A stretch of DNA of 64,000 bases from Xiphias gladius. Lineage: Eukaryota > Chordata > Actinopteri > Istiophoriformes > Xiphiidae. The notes under the pieces are model-generated. The model was not told where the DNA came from. It saw only the letters and a program-made list of their open reading frames with translations, and did not search any database. Positions 24,926-39,900 of the stretch are shown one piece after another (within the stretch, counting starts at the first letter, position 1; each line of letters opens with the position of its first letter). Made by a program: the position numbers and the translations under genes. The stretch lies in contig NC_053403.1 in NCBI RefSeq assembly GCF_016859285.1, positions 25,683,448 to 25,747,447 on the forward strand, written 5' to 3'.

Positions 24926-27900
24926 ATGTCCGCGTCGGCTGGATGCTCCCCGGCGGGCCACGGCTCGGGCCTTGGCCCCGGCATGTCCATGTTTCGCTGG
25001 CTAGAAGTGCTGGAGAAAGAGTTTGACAAGGCCTTCGTGGACGTGGATCTGTTGCTCGGGGAAATAGACCCAGATCAAGTCGACATTACGTACGAGGGTC
25101 GGCAGAAGATGACCAGCCTAAGCTCCTGTTTCGCTCAGCTGTGCCACAAAATCCAGACGGTTTTCCAACTCAACCATAAACTAGAGGTTAGTAACTGTTG
25201 TATGATGCACGGTTAACGCCACACTTCAGTCACTTGTAAGAGAGCTATCATGCAGACCCCCCCGCCGAGATGGAGAAGTGACTGACGGTGACGTTATAAC
25301 GTTAGCGGTCCCGTCCTGAATCGGACTGGGACTGGGACTCGTGTTCCACTGACACAGAGCCCGTCTCACCGGAGAAATGCCCACTCCTGCTGAATGATGT
25401 TACTGCTGACTAGGACATAGCGCTGCCGAGTGTAACTTGCCAACCGTGGTAAGCAGGCAGATGTGAGCACACCGGCACCCGCCGCTGGTGTGCCACTGCC
25501 ACTGCCACTGCCACTGCCACGGTCCTACGTCCGCTGCTCGGCTGGCAACTGGCCAACGGAGACGGAACCACTGGCACATGGCGGTTCCCCAGTGCCACAC
25601 AGAGACGCCATGCCACTCATATGTCACCGTAGCAGGTGTCACTGCTCTGATAAAGGATTTCACTGATAGATACGGTCCTGGTTGACATTAATGGCAGCCC
25701 TGAAATTTCAGTACGGAATTTAGAACATCTACAGAAATGAATGCAAATTAATCGATTTTGTATCATCAGAATATTTTTATAAAATGTCCAAAGGTACCAA
25801 ACAAGAAAAAACTAATGTACTGAAAAAAAAGACATAAAATGTATGCTTAACACAATTATTTGATGAATTTAAATTAGTTCCTTAAACAAAATATCAAACA
25901 AATAAGACTCATCTGTGCTTAATTTCCAGTGTTCACATGACCTGAATGAACCAATGAAAGATGGTTTTGCTGCATAAAAAGGGGCTGATTGTTTCCAGTT
26001 TCTTTTTAACAATGATGAAGACCAGAGCTGTCTGAGAGCATCAGAAATGCTATCATCAAAAAACAGAACAATTCCAAAGGCTACAAGGCATCAGCAGAGA
26101 TCTGGAAATCCCTGTTTCACCAGCTCGTAACATTGTCAAGAAGTTATCTTGAAATCCCTGTTTCACAAGCTCGTAACGTTATCGAGAGGTTTCAAAGTCA
26201 TAAAACTGTTAAGACGCTTCCAGTACGTGGGGCTAGGAAGAAACTCAGTGAGAGAAGTCTGTGAAGGTTGATGCACATTATTGAAAAAACACCACGCAAG
26301 TGATCTAAAGAACTTCAGACTGATCTGGATCAATCTGGAGTGGTGGTTTCAGCCCCGTACCATACGACGCATACTAAACTTAGCAGAGCTCCATGGGCGA
26401 AGGCCAAGGAGGACACCACTACTGAAAGAAAGGCACAAAAAGGCAAAACTAATGTTTGCAAAAACTCTCCTAGATAAGCCACAGTCTTTCTGGGACAATG
26501 TCCTATGGACAGATGAAACCAAAGTAGAGCTCTTTGGGATGAAGTGCATCAGTTTGTTTATAAGTGACGAAATGAAGCCCATAAGGAAAATAACACCCTA
26601 CCAAAATGTCAGAAAACTAGGTTTGAGGTGAAGGTCTTGGGTCTTTCAGCAGGACAACGACCCAAAGCAAACATCCAGCAGCACAAAAGAATGGTTGAAA
26701 AGGAAAAGATGGACTCTTGTAAACTGGCCAGCAGCAAGTCCTGACCTAAATCCCATTGAAAACCTTTGGAGAGAGCTGAAATCTGCTGTTGCAGGAAGGA
26801 CTCCTGTAAACTCAAAAGAGCTTGAACACGTAGCAGTGGAAGAAGTGGCAGAAACAACCAGTAGACGGGTGCAAGAAGCTTGTAGATGGCTACAAGAAAC
26901 GTTTAGAGGCTGCCATTGATGCCAAAGGTTCAGAAACCAAATCACCAATCAGTGTAGGCCAGTAACTGTGTTTGGGTACAGTTTGTGTTGGTATTTTTTC
27001 ACTTTCATTCAAGTTTTTTCTTATTTTCTTTTGTTCAGTAACCTTGGACACTTTATAAAAATATTCTGATCATACAAATTGGTTAATTTGCATTTATTTC
27101 TGAAGATACTCTAATTGCTGTACTTGAAATTACTGGCACCCCTGAATTTTAACCAGGACTCTAAGCAGGCTGGGCCAGCCATAGCTGTCGCTGCCTGTAG
27201 TACCATTACATGCCAGTCACACGATGGCCTGAAAGCATCAGTGGTTGTTTGTGGTGACAGCTGCATTTTAAAGGAACTGTAGCTCCTTCAGTGATTTCAA
27301 AACGTTCCCAAAGTCTGAGATCTTTCAGCATGAAGAACGAGCTTTCTTGCCCTCAAGCCTTGTGAGATGTAAAAGAGGTCACATATTTAGTCATAAATAT
27401 AACAAAAAGTTAACAGATATGAACTGAACCATATTCTAAATATTTTATCACTGATTACAGAGAGATCTCTTTCACAATTTTAATCAATTTTAGTGGCTGA
27501 CATAAAGCAGAAGCCTGCTTCACAAATGTATGTGATGGGGATGGACAGTTAGGTTTCACTGCATGCTGATGGAGAGAGGGGATACTCCGCTTGACTCGGC
27601 AGAAATGATGATGTGTTGCCAGGAGTAGCTCTCCAAGACTGCATGGACCGGTCTCTGAGAATGGTTGATCTAAAACCAAATCCACGCACAATAATTACAC
27701 ATAGCCATATAAAACAAGACAGGACAGCATGACGTGATACATTTAAAAAACAAAAAAACACCCTGGCATGTTCAAACAGTCCTGTTGCACACATTATTGA
27801 CAGAAGATAGAAGTCAAGCGCTCTGACCAGGGCAGAGATGTGCATACATATTTAGAATTACAGACAGGACACTAGAATTCAATTAACCTCATGTATTTCT

Positions 27901-30900
27901 TTTATCATTCACTGCTGAAATAGAAATGCTAAATGTTATTGATTGCTTTTCTCGCATTTAGAATTTTCTCTTAGGCCCAAATGAAATTCATGAGTGGTCC
28001 AGACCTGTTGTATGAGTCATGGACAGACAACCTGCCTTTCTCCAAAGGCCAAAAAACACTAATGTGACCTTAAATTGAAATGCTATAACAACACTTATGT
28101 TTACTCTCTGTATTACTCAACAAAATGCATTGTGTTAATCCTGGAGGTCTCACAGATGTCATAAATGCTTTTCCTTCCTCTTAAAACATTTTGCAAAACC
28201 AGCATTGCTTACATGCGTGTTTGCTTGCTAGCGGCGGTCTTCTTCCCTGTTTTCGTGCGTTCATTGGTGCTTATCTTGGTGCATTACTGCTACCTGTAGG
28301 TCAGAGGAATAGTGTGAAGCCATTGGCAGGATTTTGTCTCGCACCACCCGCGTGCATGCTCTTTTGCGTCGTAATGACAAACAACATTGGCACCCGCTCA
28401 TAAAGAAACTGCTCCACAGCGCCACCAGAGGTCTGAATGAATTTGGAGTTTAAATATGACACAGGTATGAACTTAAATAAAATATAAAACTAAGAAAAAC
28501 TTAATGCAAAATCAATATTCCGTTCACCATATCATCATCGTCATGGCTTGCCAATTCAGGCTATCCTGAAATCCTGTCCTAATCCTGTCTAATATCTTTG
28601 ACTGTCATTCGCTTTTTATTTGTCACAGTCTGCGTTGCTCTGATGACACACTGTTGACAGGTGTACCGTTTTTACTGTTTTCTAATTATTTCTTGCCTCT
28701 GACACTGCCAAATTTGTTTGCTGATTTCTAACAGTGGGACATGAAGTTCTGCGCTGTGAAATGATTTCTATCTCTCTCCTTGATTAAATCTCACAAGCTT
28801 TTACCTCCTCACGGACAAGTGGCACTCATCAGACTGAAACAGAAGACAAACTAAGTTTGAGACATGAAAAAAGGGAGAGTGGCTTAAGAACAAAGTATGG
28901 AAATGTTCTTGCGTGAGGAACATTTTGTTTCCTCTCAGCTGGGAAGGATTCAATTTCTGTTGCTTTACAGTTATAAAACTTGAAAACTCCTTCTTAAACT
29001 GCAAACTACCATACAAAAATGCTTCCCTCATTGCCACGTTTGTTTAAAAACACAATACTTATGTCAAGTAGCACATAAGTAGCATCTATGGATCAATGAA
29101 CACTTGCTGCAAGAAGCAAATATGGAACAAGAAACAGTGCAACACACTGAGCCAGTGTGTTTTGAGAACCGAGTACCTGTCGAGCACTGAATGTGGAAGC
29201 AAGCGATGAAACAGACTGCACTGCAGCTCTTTGTTAGAAAGAGCTGATTGTAATACACATGCTTGTAATATTGTTTTATTCTGTGTTTAAATGTTTTATC
29301 CAGAATTTCTGTCTAAACTCCTGGTCACCCCCAAAGACTTACCACAGATGCTGTTGCTGTTTGAGCTGCACTGTCACTTAGAAACACAGTGATTGATTGA
29401 TTTGATTGATTGACTGATGCAGGTAATAATGCCTTTTTTGTTCACATTTTTGTGTGTGCGTATGTTTCTGCCCCTTCAGAAAACAATAATGGAAGTGTTG
29501 AAACATTATTTCAGAGGGCTATTATCTCAGCTTTATACCAGAATAATTTTGTGTGCAACCCTAATTGGAAAAAAGTTTGTGGCCAGATGTATAAATGATG
29601 TGTACACAAAAAAACTATGCACACATCATTTCCACACACAAACTGACTTTTATCAAAACAGCAACTGTGATGAGAAAGCATACAACTCATACATATTTGA
29701 GACCAGCATACACATGGTTTTCTAGAGCAAGCCCAGGGTATATAGTAATCTGGAGATGGAAACTGAGATTAGAGACAGAATCTGGAAATGAAACATTGGT
29801 TCTTTGGGTTGATATCCAATTTTATTGATTGAGAGATGTATTTATTTATTTTGCAGTTTAGGCAGAAACCAATAAAATGCCCATCAAAGGCACATTTATT
29901 AACTTTATTTTAGTTTTAGACTTTTGTAACTGTCAGTCTTCGTTTGTGGATTTCTAAACTAGGGCACCCAATGGCAGACCCTAAGGACATAGCTGCTCTT
30001 ACAATGTACAGACAGTGATCTTACAGTGTTGTATGGTTTTGTGGCACGTGTTGACTCCTCGTGGCTTGAAAACATTTGGCTGGATGTTCATAAAGTCCGG
30101 CCGTGTTAGGTCAGTCTCCCATTTGAGGATGACTCCTTGGAACCTGTCACTTGTGAACACCCCATCAGTGTGCACTCTAGAAAGGCAGTTAAAGATTCCC
30201 TGTGGAGTTATAAACCTTTAGTAGTACTTTGCTTATCTTGTGCGCGTGCTTTTCACTTCTACCAGTGGTGTCGCACTATTCCACTGATCAAAAGGTGGCA
30301 GTAACGCGCCACGATTTGCTGCAATGCACCAAGAAAGACGAGGAAAAAGACTACAAGCTAGTAAATGTGGATGTAAACAATACAGGATTTAAAATACTTT
30401 GAAAAAGACCCTTTCAAGTCTTTTATGAGGAAGGAAAAGCACTTGACATTGGTTAGAGCTGAAGGATACACGCAATGCATTTTGGTAAACAGAACTCAAA
30501 GGGAGTCCTGCTGGGACTGTTCTGTATTTTCTGAGGCGAGCACAGTGTTGACTCTGACCTGACATATCTACCTCTGGTGTCCTTCCCCATTACCCCCCCT
30601 TCTTCCACACTTCTTTCCTTCCATCCACCCCCTCCACTCCAGGCTCAGCTGGTGGACCTGCGTTCTGAGCTGACTGAGACTAAGGCTGAGCGGGCAGTGG
30701 TAGAAAGAGAGGTCCATGACCAGCTCCTGCAGCTTCATGCTCTCCAGCTGCAGCTTCACGCCAAGCAAGGCCAGGCTGAGGACTCTGACACCATCAAAGA
30801 CAGACTGGTAGGTGTGAGGAGGAGATGCTATCCACAACCTTCAAAGTGACCAAAATAAAGTTTTAAAACCAGGAAAAATTATTTTTTCAGCTATGTGTTT

Positions 30901-33900
30901 TGGCATTTTGCCTTTATTTCTTCGAGACAGTAAAGATACAGGAAGTAACTGCTGTGAGAGAAGGAAAGGAAGACATAAAAAAGGACATTGAAAAGGTCCA
31001 CCATTGGAGATGACCCGAGGGTGTAGCAGTTATTTGGTATGCATCTTAACCTGGTTGCTCCAGAGAAAACAACGTTAAACAAAATATAAGCACAATATAT
31101 TTGACCCTCTCGCAATAGACCAAATTGGTTGTGGGTTTTTGTGGTTAATTGAAAGGATCAAGAATTATACACTTACAGTGGATTCAGAAAGTATTGAGAC
31201 CCCTTCACTTTCTGCAGATTAGTGTTGTTAATTTGATTTTTAAATGGATAAAATTACCATTTTTGCTAAAAATCAGAAACTGAACTCTCTCATCGACAAA
31301 AGTATTCGGACCCTTTGCTGTGGCGCCAAACTGTGGTCAGGTTCTTTCTGTTTGCTTTAATTATCCTTGAGATGAGTCTAGAACTTGATTGGAGTGAATT
31401 TATTGGACACAATTTATAAAGGCACACAACTGTGTATCTAAGGTCCCACAATCACACCGCATGTCAGGACAAAAGCCATTCGGTGAAGTCCAAGGAGCTC
31501 TCTGTAGACCACTGAGATAAAACTCTGGCGAGGGACAGATCATGGCGAAAGCATTTGTAAAGCTTTGAGTGTTCCCATGAGAACAGTGGCCTCAATAACT
31601 GTGAAATGGAGAAAGCTTTGAACCACCAGGACTCTTCCTAGAGTTGGACGTCCGACCAAACCGAGTAACAGGACGAGAAGGACCTTGGTCAGGGAGGTGA
31701 CCCAACGGTCCCTCTAACAGAGCTTCAGGAGTCCTCTGCAGACGTGGGAGAACCTTCCAGAAGGACGACCATCTCAGCAGCACTGCATCAATCAGGTCTT
31801 TATGGTAGATATGCTAGACAGAAGCCCCTGTGAGTAAAGACATATGGCAGCCCGCTTGGAGTTTGTCAAACGTCATTTAAAGGACTCTGGGAGCAGGAGG
31901 ACAAAGATTCTCTGGTCTGACGAGACCAAAACCGAACTCATTGAGCAGAAATCTAAACACTATGTCTGATGAACACCAGGCACCGCTCATCCCCTGGCTG
32001 ATACCAGCCCTACGGTGAAGCATGGTGGGGGCAGCATCATGCTGTTTGGGGGGGGGCTTCTCAGAAGAAGGGACAGGGAGACTGGTCAGAACTGAGGGAA
32101 GGATGAATGAAGCCAAATGAGACCGGGGGGGGTTATTTTCAGCATGATAATGACCTTAAGCATACATCCAAGACATTACTGGAGTAGCTTCAGGACAAGT
32201 GTCTTGACTGTCCCCAAGTGGTCCAGCTAAAGACCAGACTTAAACCCCATAGAACATCTGTGGAGAGACCTGAAGATGACAGTTCACAGAAGCTTCCCGT
32301 CCAGTCTGACGGAGCCTGAGAGGATCTGCCAGGAAGAATGAGATAAACTGCCCAAATCCAGGTGAGCAAAGCTTGTGGAGACTTAAAGTAGAAGACTCAA
32401 AGCTTTAAGAGGCTTCTACAAAGTTCTGTATTAGGGGTCTGAATAATTTTATAAATGAGAGTTTAGAACAGTTTTTATGGATTATTGAGTGTAGACTGAC
32501 AAAAATGGCAATTTTATCTATCTAATCATTCGGATTAAGGAATTATTTGGTTATATTTGTTGATGATGATGTTTTGGGCAACGTCCTGCACTCTGCGAGC
32601 TGGGCATCAGGGATTCGATGTGATGTGTAGAAGCAGTTAAATACTGAGTTACCCAAAGTATGATGCTGTGAATCTGAAGAAAACTGAAGTCTCCTATTTG
32701 ATGCTTGACAATTTTATTGGAGGTCCAGTTAGACAGAGCCTAATCCCAGCACAGTGCAATGTTCTATTCATAGGTAATAGGAATGGTCGGTCTTATTTTA
32801 TACTGTGGTCTTAAAAAACAAGACATTGAAACTAATGTAGAGGAGGAAGGACACCTGCCCACTGAACGTATCCTCTTGAATAAGATATTATACTTGGACA
32901 TTTAATTACCTTACTTATATTTAGTTTCTCACTGTACTGTGTAGTGTACCATGTATCTGCCCCAGCTCAACTTTAGCAACATCTGGATATATTGACTATT
33001 GACTAGGTGAACAATCACCCTATAGTGTGCTGCCAAGGTAATTAAAAAGAAAAGTAAAAACTAAACTAAAAATATAATGACTAGCTGCTGGTGTGTCTGC
33101 ACATCTTGCCTGTAAGTTTAGGTTTGTCCCGCACGACCTGTTGTATGAGAGGAACAAACATTTCCAATCTCATTGTTCTAAACTTTCTTTAACAAATCCA
33201 AATCCAAATTTTTTTTTAAAAAGTGTTTCCAGCTTACTTTTAAAAGTTAGAATGATCACTTCCATAACACCGCAGAGCCTTGTGGTCAAAAGTGGTCTCC
33301 TCTTCTTCAGTTTCCTTCCCCACCACAGTGATTTTATACATCTGTGTGATATTTACTGAAAGGAATATGATCAAACGATCAAATCAACTGGGTCCGGTAC
33401 CTCTTCTGTCATGCAGCTAGCACTATTGCATTTACACACTAGTGGGGTTTTGCAGGGTGTCCATGGAAGTTTATTAAAAATTATGTTAATAATGTATCTT
33501 TGCTCATTAAAATGAAACTAACATAATTGCTTCCCTCATTGAAATGATCATTACTGGTTTAGAAAAGGCACCAAGTGTGCATCTTAACACTCATTCCTCA
33601 AGACAGCTCACAACCTTTAGACATCGCTGCCACTGAGCTTTCTTTCCCTTCACCAGCCGGGTAACCAAAGTGGAGCATCTGCAGCAGCTTCACTCCTCAA
33701 GGCTGTGGTTAGCAGCAGTACTGCCTTGACTAGCGTTTTGACAGCACTTATAGCCGCACACAATTAATGAAGTTATGCATATAAATCAGAAGAAAATAGC
33801 CTTTTCTTTTTCTTTTTCTTTTTTTTGCAGTTATGTGTGTGACGTGACCGTTCCACGGCCGGTGTAGGCTGCTGTTGCTTTGGTGCTCCCTACTCCTGCT

Positions 33901-36900
33901 CTTCCATTGCTTCCACTGTTTTCAATTGCGTTTTTCTCCAATTCTGATGTTTATATTACTTAACAATACACCGATCAGCTGCCACATTAAGAACTGGTTT
34001 TGATGTTGTGGCTGTTCAGTGTATATCTGCCACCTGTATTGAATGGTTAACTTACTCAAAACCTCTGTCGCCTGAATTTCTCTAATCTATGACTTCTCTC
34101 TGCTCTTCCTCTTCCTCTTTCCCCCTAAAGCCTGCACCGACATTGGGAGAGATGGTAAGTTTGTGTATGGGTGTGTTTTGGAGAAAATATTATTTTTAAA
34201 ATAATTTGTTTGGATTTACTATAGATTGTGTAGCTACACTTGACACAACTAGTGATTCAATGATACTTCAAGGCAGCAGTAGAAAGGACTGATACATGAA
34301 TTATAGCTGTCTTCGTACTTCTAACACAGCCAGACATTCTGTTGTCCATGGCTCACACCTGCAGTTTTTACTCAAGTTTCTACTTGTGTGACGGTGTTTC
34401 TAGTACTTCCCCAATTAAGGTTGCAAGTGTGAGTAGTTTTTCAGAGCAAACTGGGACACACTTGGTTAATGAGGCCATCCCATCACCCACACAAATACAC
34501 TTCCAGATCTGGCCCAGATGCTTTGTTGGTTTTATTTTATTCTCACATTTAGTACAAAGGGGCAGAATTGATCAAACAGAATCATAATTACCATTAGTGA
34601 CAGTAAAAAAAGAAAAACAAAGCGGGTCTTTGTAGTACTGAATTCTCTGTGTGTATCCCAGGACAGTGTTTTCTTGCTAAATTGCAGAAGCATAGAAATG
34701 CAAAGGGTGAATTTTGAATCATAAAACTACAAAAACTCTCCTGTCAAGCTCTTGGAGGCGACCAAGTTTGGTACACTGTTTGGGACACTCTTCTCTGACT
34801 GTTGGCGTCTTGAAGACTGTCTTTTTGGACTCACTTTTTTCTAACAGGACATTCAGTGACAACGTATTTTGTTGCTGCTAGACAGCTGCTTGACAATTCT
34901 GCATCACCAATCACCATTTCTACAAAGTCAGAAAACAACCAAAATAGTTCCACACACTGCTTCCCAGAGGCCTGGTGGCTATCCAAGCTTGTGTCCTCCT
35001 CTAGTTGTATTGATTTGCTCAGTATGCTGACAGCTCAGCAATAGGTCAAGCTGATAGTGAATTTTAAGGGCGCCCTTTGCTTCAGATGATCTGTTGGTCC
35101 TTACAGTTTGAATATTTAAATTTTTGAATTTTGAATAAAGGATGACAGCCCTGTGCTGCAGTACTGCTCTAGACAGTAATTAAAGAGTAAGGAAATGAAT
35201 TGATGAATTCGGCTACTTGTTGTCTGAACGTTACCATGAATCATGTAGGACTCACAGCAGCTCACTGCCCCTTATAATTCACATAAGTTTACTTCTTAAC
35301 TCTCTGTCCACTCATATTACATAAAATGCATTTTTTCTAGCATATCTGGTGGTGCATGACTGTGAGCAGGTATTTTTATATTAACAATAGTTCAGTGGAC
35401 TGTGTGTTAAGGGGGGAGGGGTTGGTCGTAGTGACAAACCAGTTGTCATCAACTCTGCAGTTCCCATCAGCCCTACAAAGCCTTTTAACACCTTTTAGCT
35501 CGTTGTTTTGATTTTACAGCCCAGAATTTTACTGTTTTGGTTCACTCTCACCACTCGTATCTGCACCATTTACAGGCACAGCAGGCAGTGAAAGGCTCTG
35601 ATAAACCCACTGTCCACTACCTTCCCAGCAGCGAAAGGCCAGTAGAGAAAATTTGTGACCAGCTGGTGAACATAGTGGAGCATTTAGCAGCTAAAGATAT
35701 TTTTCTCAGGAGTTGGTGGAGACCAAAACGAAGCTAAAAGAGAGGGAGTACTGGTCTTAGATTTGTTTTCTGGACAAATGCAAATAAATGGAACCTGAGC
35801 TGGGGCTTAATTGAGAAATTGAGATGGCGGTATTAACTGGGAATTCTTGTCAAATCTGTCCCCCTTTCCTAGTAAAAATATATATGGGACCCCAGGGTGT
35901 GTGTGTCTGTGTGTTTGTGTAATGAAGAAACATTCTGCAAACCTCATTAAACCTACCACACAACTGTCAGAGCCGAATACTGACCTTGAAATGCAACCAG
36001 TGCAGTAATCTACCTGGATCAACCTTTCAGCTGCAGCTCTTTCTCCCCGTTACTTTTCCTGGTTTTCTCAGGGATTCATTTCCGAATGGGAAAACATTCT
36101 GCTCGTACTAATAATGTATGAACTGCAATTTCTCAACATAGTAAGAAACCGGTAAGATCAAAATGTACATTTGTTTGAATATGTTGTATATTAATGAAAT
36201 AAGTTGTAACTGGTGTGAAACCCACCTCTTCTAAGTGGTACTGTATTTAGCAACAAGATTTTCACTCATCCACTAATCTTGCGTATAGTGCTTGCTGTGG
36301 TGTGTGTCAGGCTTACATGCGATGTCCTTGTTCTAGGAAAAGGAGCTCGAGGCCAGTAAAAAGGAGAAATTAGCAGAGGCAAGGCTGGAGACAGAAGTCA
36401 GACTATATAAAAAGGAAAATGAGGCCCTTCGCAGGCACATGGCAGTACTGCAGGCTGAGGTGTATGGAGCCAGACTGGCCGCCAAATACTTGGACAAGGA
36501 ACTGGCTGGCAGGTAAGGATTTGGAGCTCCCGACATCTGCAGGTTAAAACTGAGGGTTTGCTAATTAGGTAATGTATCACAACGTTACAACTGATGCTAT
36601 TATTAACGAAAATAATATCTTCTGTGGTGGGGTCATGTACACAATGTTTACTTGCTTTTAGAAAAGCAAATACACGTTAGTAATTGCAGACTTCCATTTC
36701 AAGACGATTTGTTTGGGACTGTAGTCCATCTACAGACTGTCGATTACCCTCTTCACCAAGCGCACCGCTAGGTTAAAATCGCATCATTGCAAATTATGTT
36801 TTTTGGCTGAGACATTATGTCCGTCTCTTTGTCCTTCCAGCGTACAAACAAGCCTTGATACCTGGTTAAAATATGTAGACTGTTAGAGGAGGTTAGTCTG

Positions 36901-39900
36901 AGGTACCGAGGGACTGTTGTGTAATAAGGAAGAGGCCATGAATACTATAATGTTTATCATAATTCTGTGTAAGGTGTATTGATGAAATTGCTTCACTAAT
37001 GTTGCGTATTTTACAAACTGAACAGGGATCTATAGATGAAAAGCAGGAGCCATCAGCACATAACTGCATAAAATAAGTGTCGATGGGCCCCGCCCCCCAC
37101 GCCTCTGTCCCCCCTAGTCCAGTATTTGAAGCACTGACCAAGAGTTGCAAATCAGATTCAACTCAGAAAAGTCTGATCCAGGTACAGCCATGGAACACAG
37201 TGCCCCCCATTGAATGAGTGGGATTACATCTCAATCCCTGGTAGGAAGAGAGGGCCAAATTCTTGTTCTGTTTGTCATGTTGCCAAGGAAACCAGGCCTG
37301 ATTCGAATTGACACCAGGACCTTTTGGTTTGTCTTCCAGGGTGCAGCAGATCCAGTTACTAGGCCGTGACATGAAAGGGCCAGCGCACGACAAGCTGTGG
37401 AACCAGCTGGAGGCAGAGATTCACCTTCACCGCCACAAGACCGTCATCCGAGCATGTAGAGGTCGCAATGATCCTAAGAAACCCCTCCCCTCTCCGGTTG
37501 GGCACGTGAGTGTAAAACTACAAAGCAGTTGAAACTGTTGAAAATCTGTTATTTGTGCCGTCCAATCTGAATGTGTTAATGTAATTACAGGACCCAGATA
37601 TGTTGAAGAAAACCCAGGGAGTAGGCCCCATCAGAAAGGTGGTGCTAGTCAAAGATGATCATGAGGGGCTGGGAATCTCCATCACAGTAAGAAATTCCAG
37701 CTGTTTTCTTCTGCACCAACAACTGGCTGTGACAGCCTCGTGAAGTAGCACCCAGGATCTGTTTCGAGCAGCCAAGGGTTGGTTCCATGTGAAAAGATGG
37801 TCAGGCAGGGGGCAACGGACTAAGCCTCAGTTTTTTCTTAGTGTTGTGCTGCGCTGTGAAGTCTTCTGTGGATAGATGGCAGAGAAGGTGTGCTTCTAAT
37901 AACTAATGCGGTGCACAGCACCAGCTAAACTGACTTTTCCAACCTTTCTCAAGATGTGCTTGGAAATCTGGAATCACGAGCTCCTCTAAGCAGCTAACTG
38001 AGGGTGTGGAAAGGAAGAGAATTCATGAGGCTGTCACATGCCACAAGGGTTTTTTTTTTTTAATTTTTTTAAGTCAGTGAAGTAAAGTAACAGCGCAACA
38101 GTAACATGAGCAGTAAAGTCTCATTCTTAATGTCTGTTGCAGCGGCAGCAGTAGTAGTTGTGTTTGCCTCTTTCCACTTTAAAAGTCAACAGATTGTGTA
38201 TTTTGCCCATGAGGGGGCCAAACCTTTATATACAGCTGGTATACAGGTTCAGATTTTTCAAGTCATTTTACTGGGGTCAGAGTTCCCTGATTTTTAACCT
38301 CTTCACCAGCAAAATCGGATTTAAAGTCTGATTATCTGCTCTGGACCAATACATAATGTTAGGATATCAAATAGCGAGACTTGTTGTCATCGTGTCACAT
38401 TGCTGACCATTTCCTCTATTTTAAGCCACAGCCTGCCACGTTTAGCTGCGCGATGAGATTACAGTAGGTGGATAGTAGCAGCCTGCGACGTCTGGCGCTG
38501 GTCTTCAGCGGGATTGGAGGTGGCGGGCAGCTGTGGGCGAGTTGTGCCTTGCTGTCGCCCCTGTAGAAGACAGAAACCTCTGCCTCTCTGGGCGGCAGAT
38601 GAAGTGGCAACTGCTCACTGTCTGAGGGCACTTTTAGGAATGGAAGTGAAGCAGGATTGACAGACTAAAATCAACTCTGATGGTGCTGCTCCTCTAGTCA
38701 TTTGCATGCAAAACAAAAAACAAAAAAACCCCCAAAATCCACATATGACTGCAGAGAGCTTGCATGCCCGTTTGGGATGAAGTCAGTTTCGGTGTGAGTG
38801 ATTGCAAAGATAAACAGAAGCGTTGGCAGTACTGTCGGCCGCTCAGCACATGGCTCACATTACTAAAACATTCCTGACTTGACCATAATCTCGCCCAAAC
38901 CGAGGAGTTGAGTTAACTCTTGTATGTCTGTCCTCGTCAGGGTGGGAAGGAGCACGGGGTTCCCATTCTAATTTCAGAGATCCATCCCAGTCAGCCTGCA
39001 GACAGATGTGGAGGTCTGCACGTCGGAGATGCCATCCTTGCTGTCAACAGCATCAATTTGCGAGATGCCAAACACAAGGAGGCCGTCACCATTCTGTCCC
39101 AGCAGGTACCACAGGCCTGCGCACGCATGCACACGCTAAAGCGCACAGTTTTTCTGTTTCTCTCAAAGTGCTCATTCTGGGTGTCTGTGTCAGCGTGGAC
39201 AGATAGAGTTTGAGGTGGTGTATGTGGCTCCAGAGGTGGACAGCGACGATGAGAACGTGGAGTATGAAGACGACAGCGGCCATCGCTACCGCCTCTACCT
39301 GGATGAACTGGACGACAGCAGCACGGCACCACCTAGCAACAGCTCGGCATCGCTGCAGGGTACGTTTTCCCAACTTGCTTTGACCACTAACTAGATGCGC
39401 ACGGATCCATAAAAGGTCTATCAGATCTTAAATTATGAAGTACAAATGTTCTCCTTATTTAGGAAGCCTAAGAAGGCTGGTGCTGCTTTCCCCCATAGAC
39501 GTCCTACGGCCAACAGAGGGGGAGAGTGTACGGTTTGCACGTTCTGTAGTCAGAGCGGCCACATTTATGAGAAGAGGAACCAGGTTGAAAAATACTGGAA
39601 TTTTCCTGCACAGAAACTGTACTCTTCACCCTGGCCCTGCTTCTTGAAGGTTTAGCCCAGCTGTCTTTCGGTCTCTTTTCTTCACCGTCGTTGCTCTGAT
39701 TTCCCTGGTTTAAAACTCGCTTTTTAAGTGTGCTGATGGAACATCTTCTACTCTAGAGACATTTAAAATCAGATTTACACCTGCCACCGTCTCTACCCGT
39801 GCTGCAGAGTCCGATTAGAGTCACCTGGCTCCAGCTCCTCCAGCAAATATTGAAACCACATGGTGGAAGACGTGTAACTGCTATAAGGAGCCAGATGGAT

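Noticed and set aside
31592..31783. Conserved-looking minus-strand 63-residue frame, repeated at 59655-59846
   Set aside because: The repetition is explained by the two Tc1 copies; the frame is antisense to the broken transposase.
39446..39655. Zinc-knuckle-like [14 protein letters not shown] frame as a real gene
   Set aside because: The last cysteine of the CCHC pattern is missing and no neighbouring gag or pol sequence was seen; left as an intron note only.
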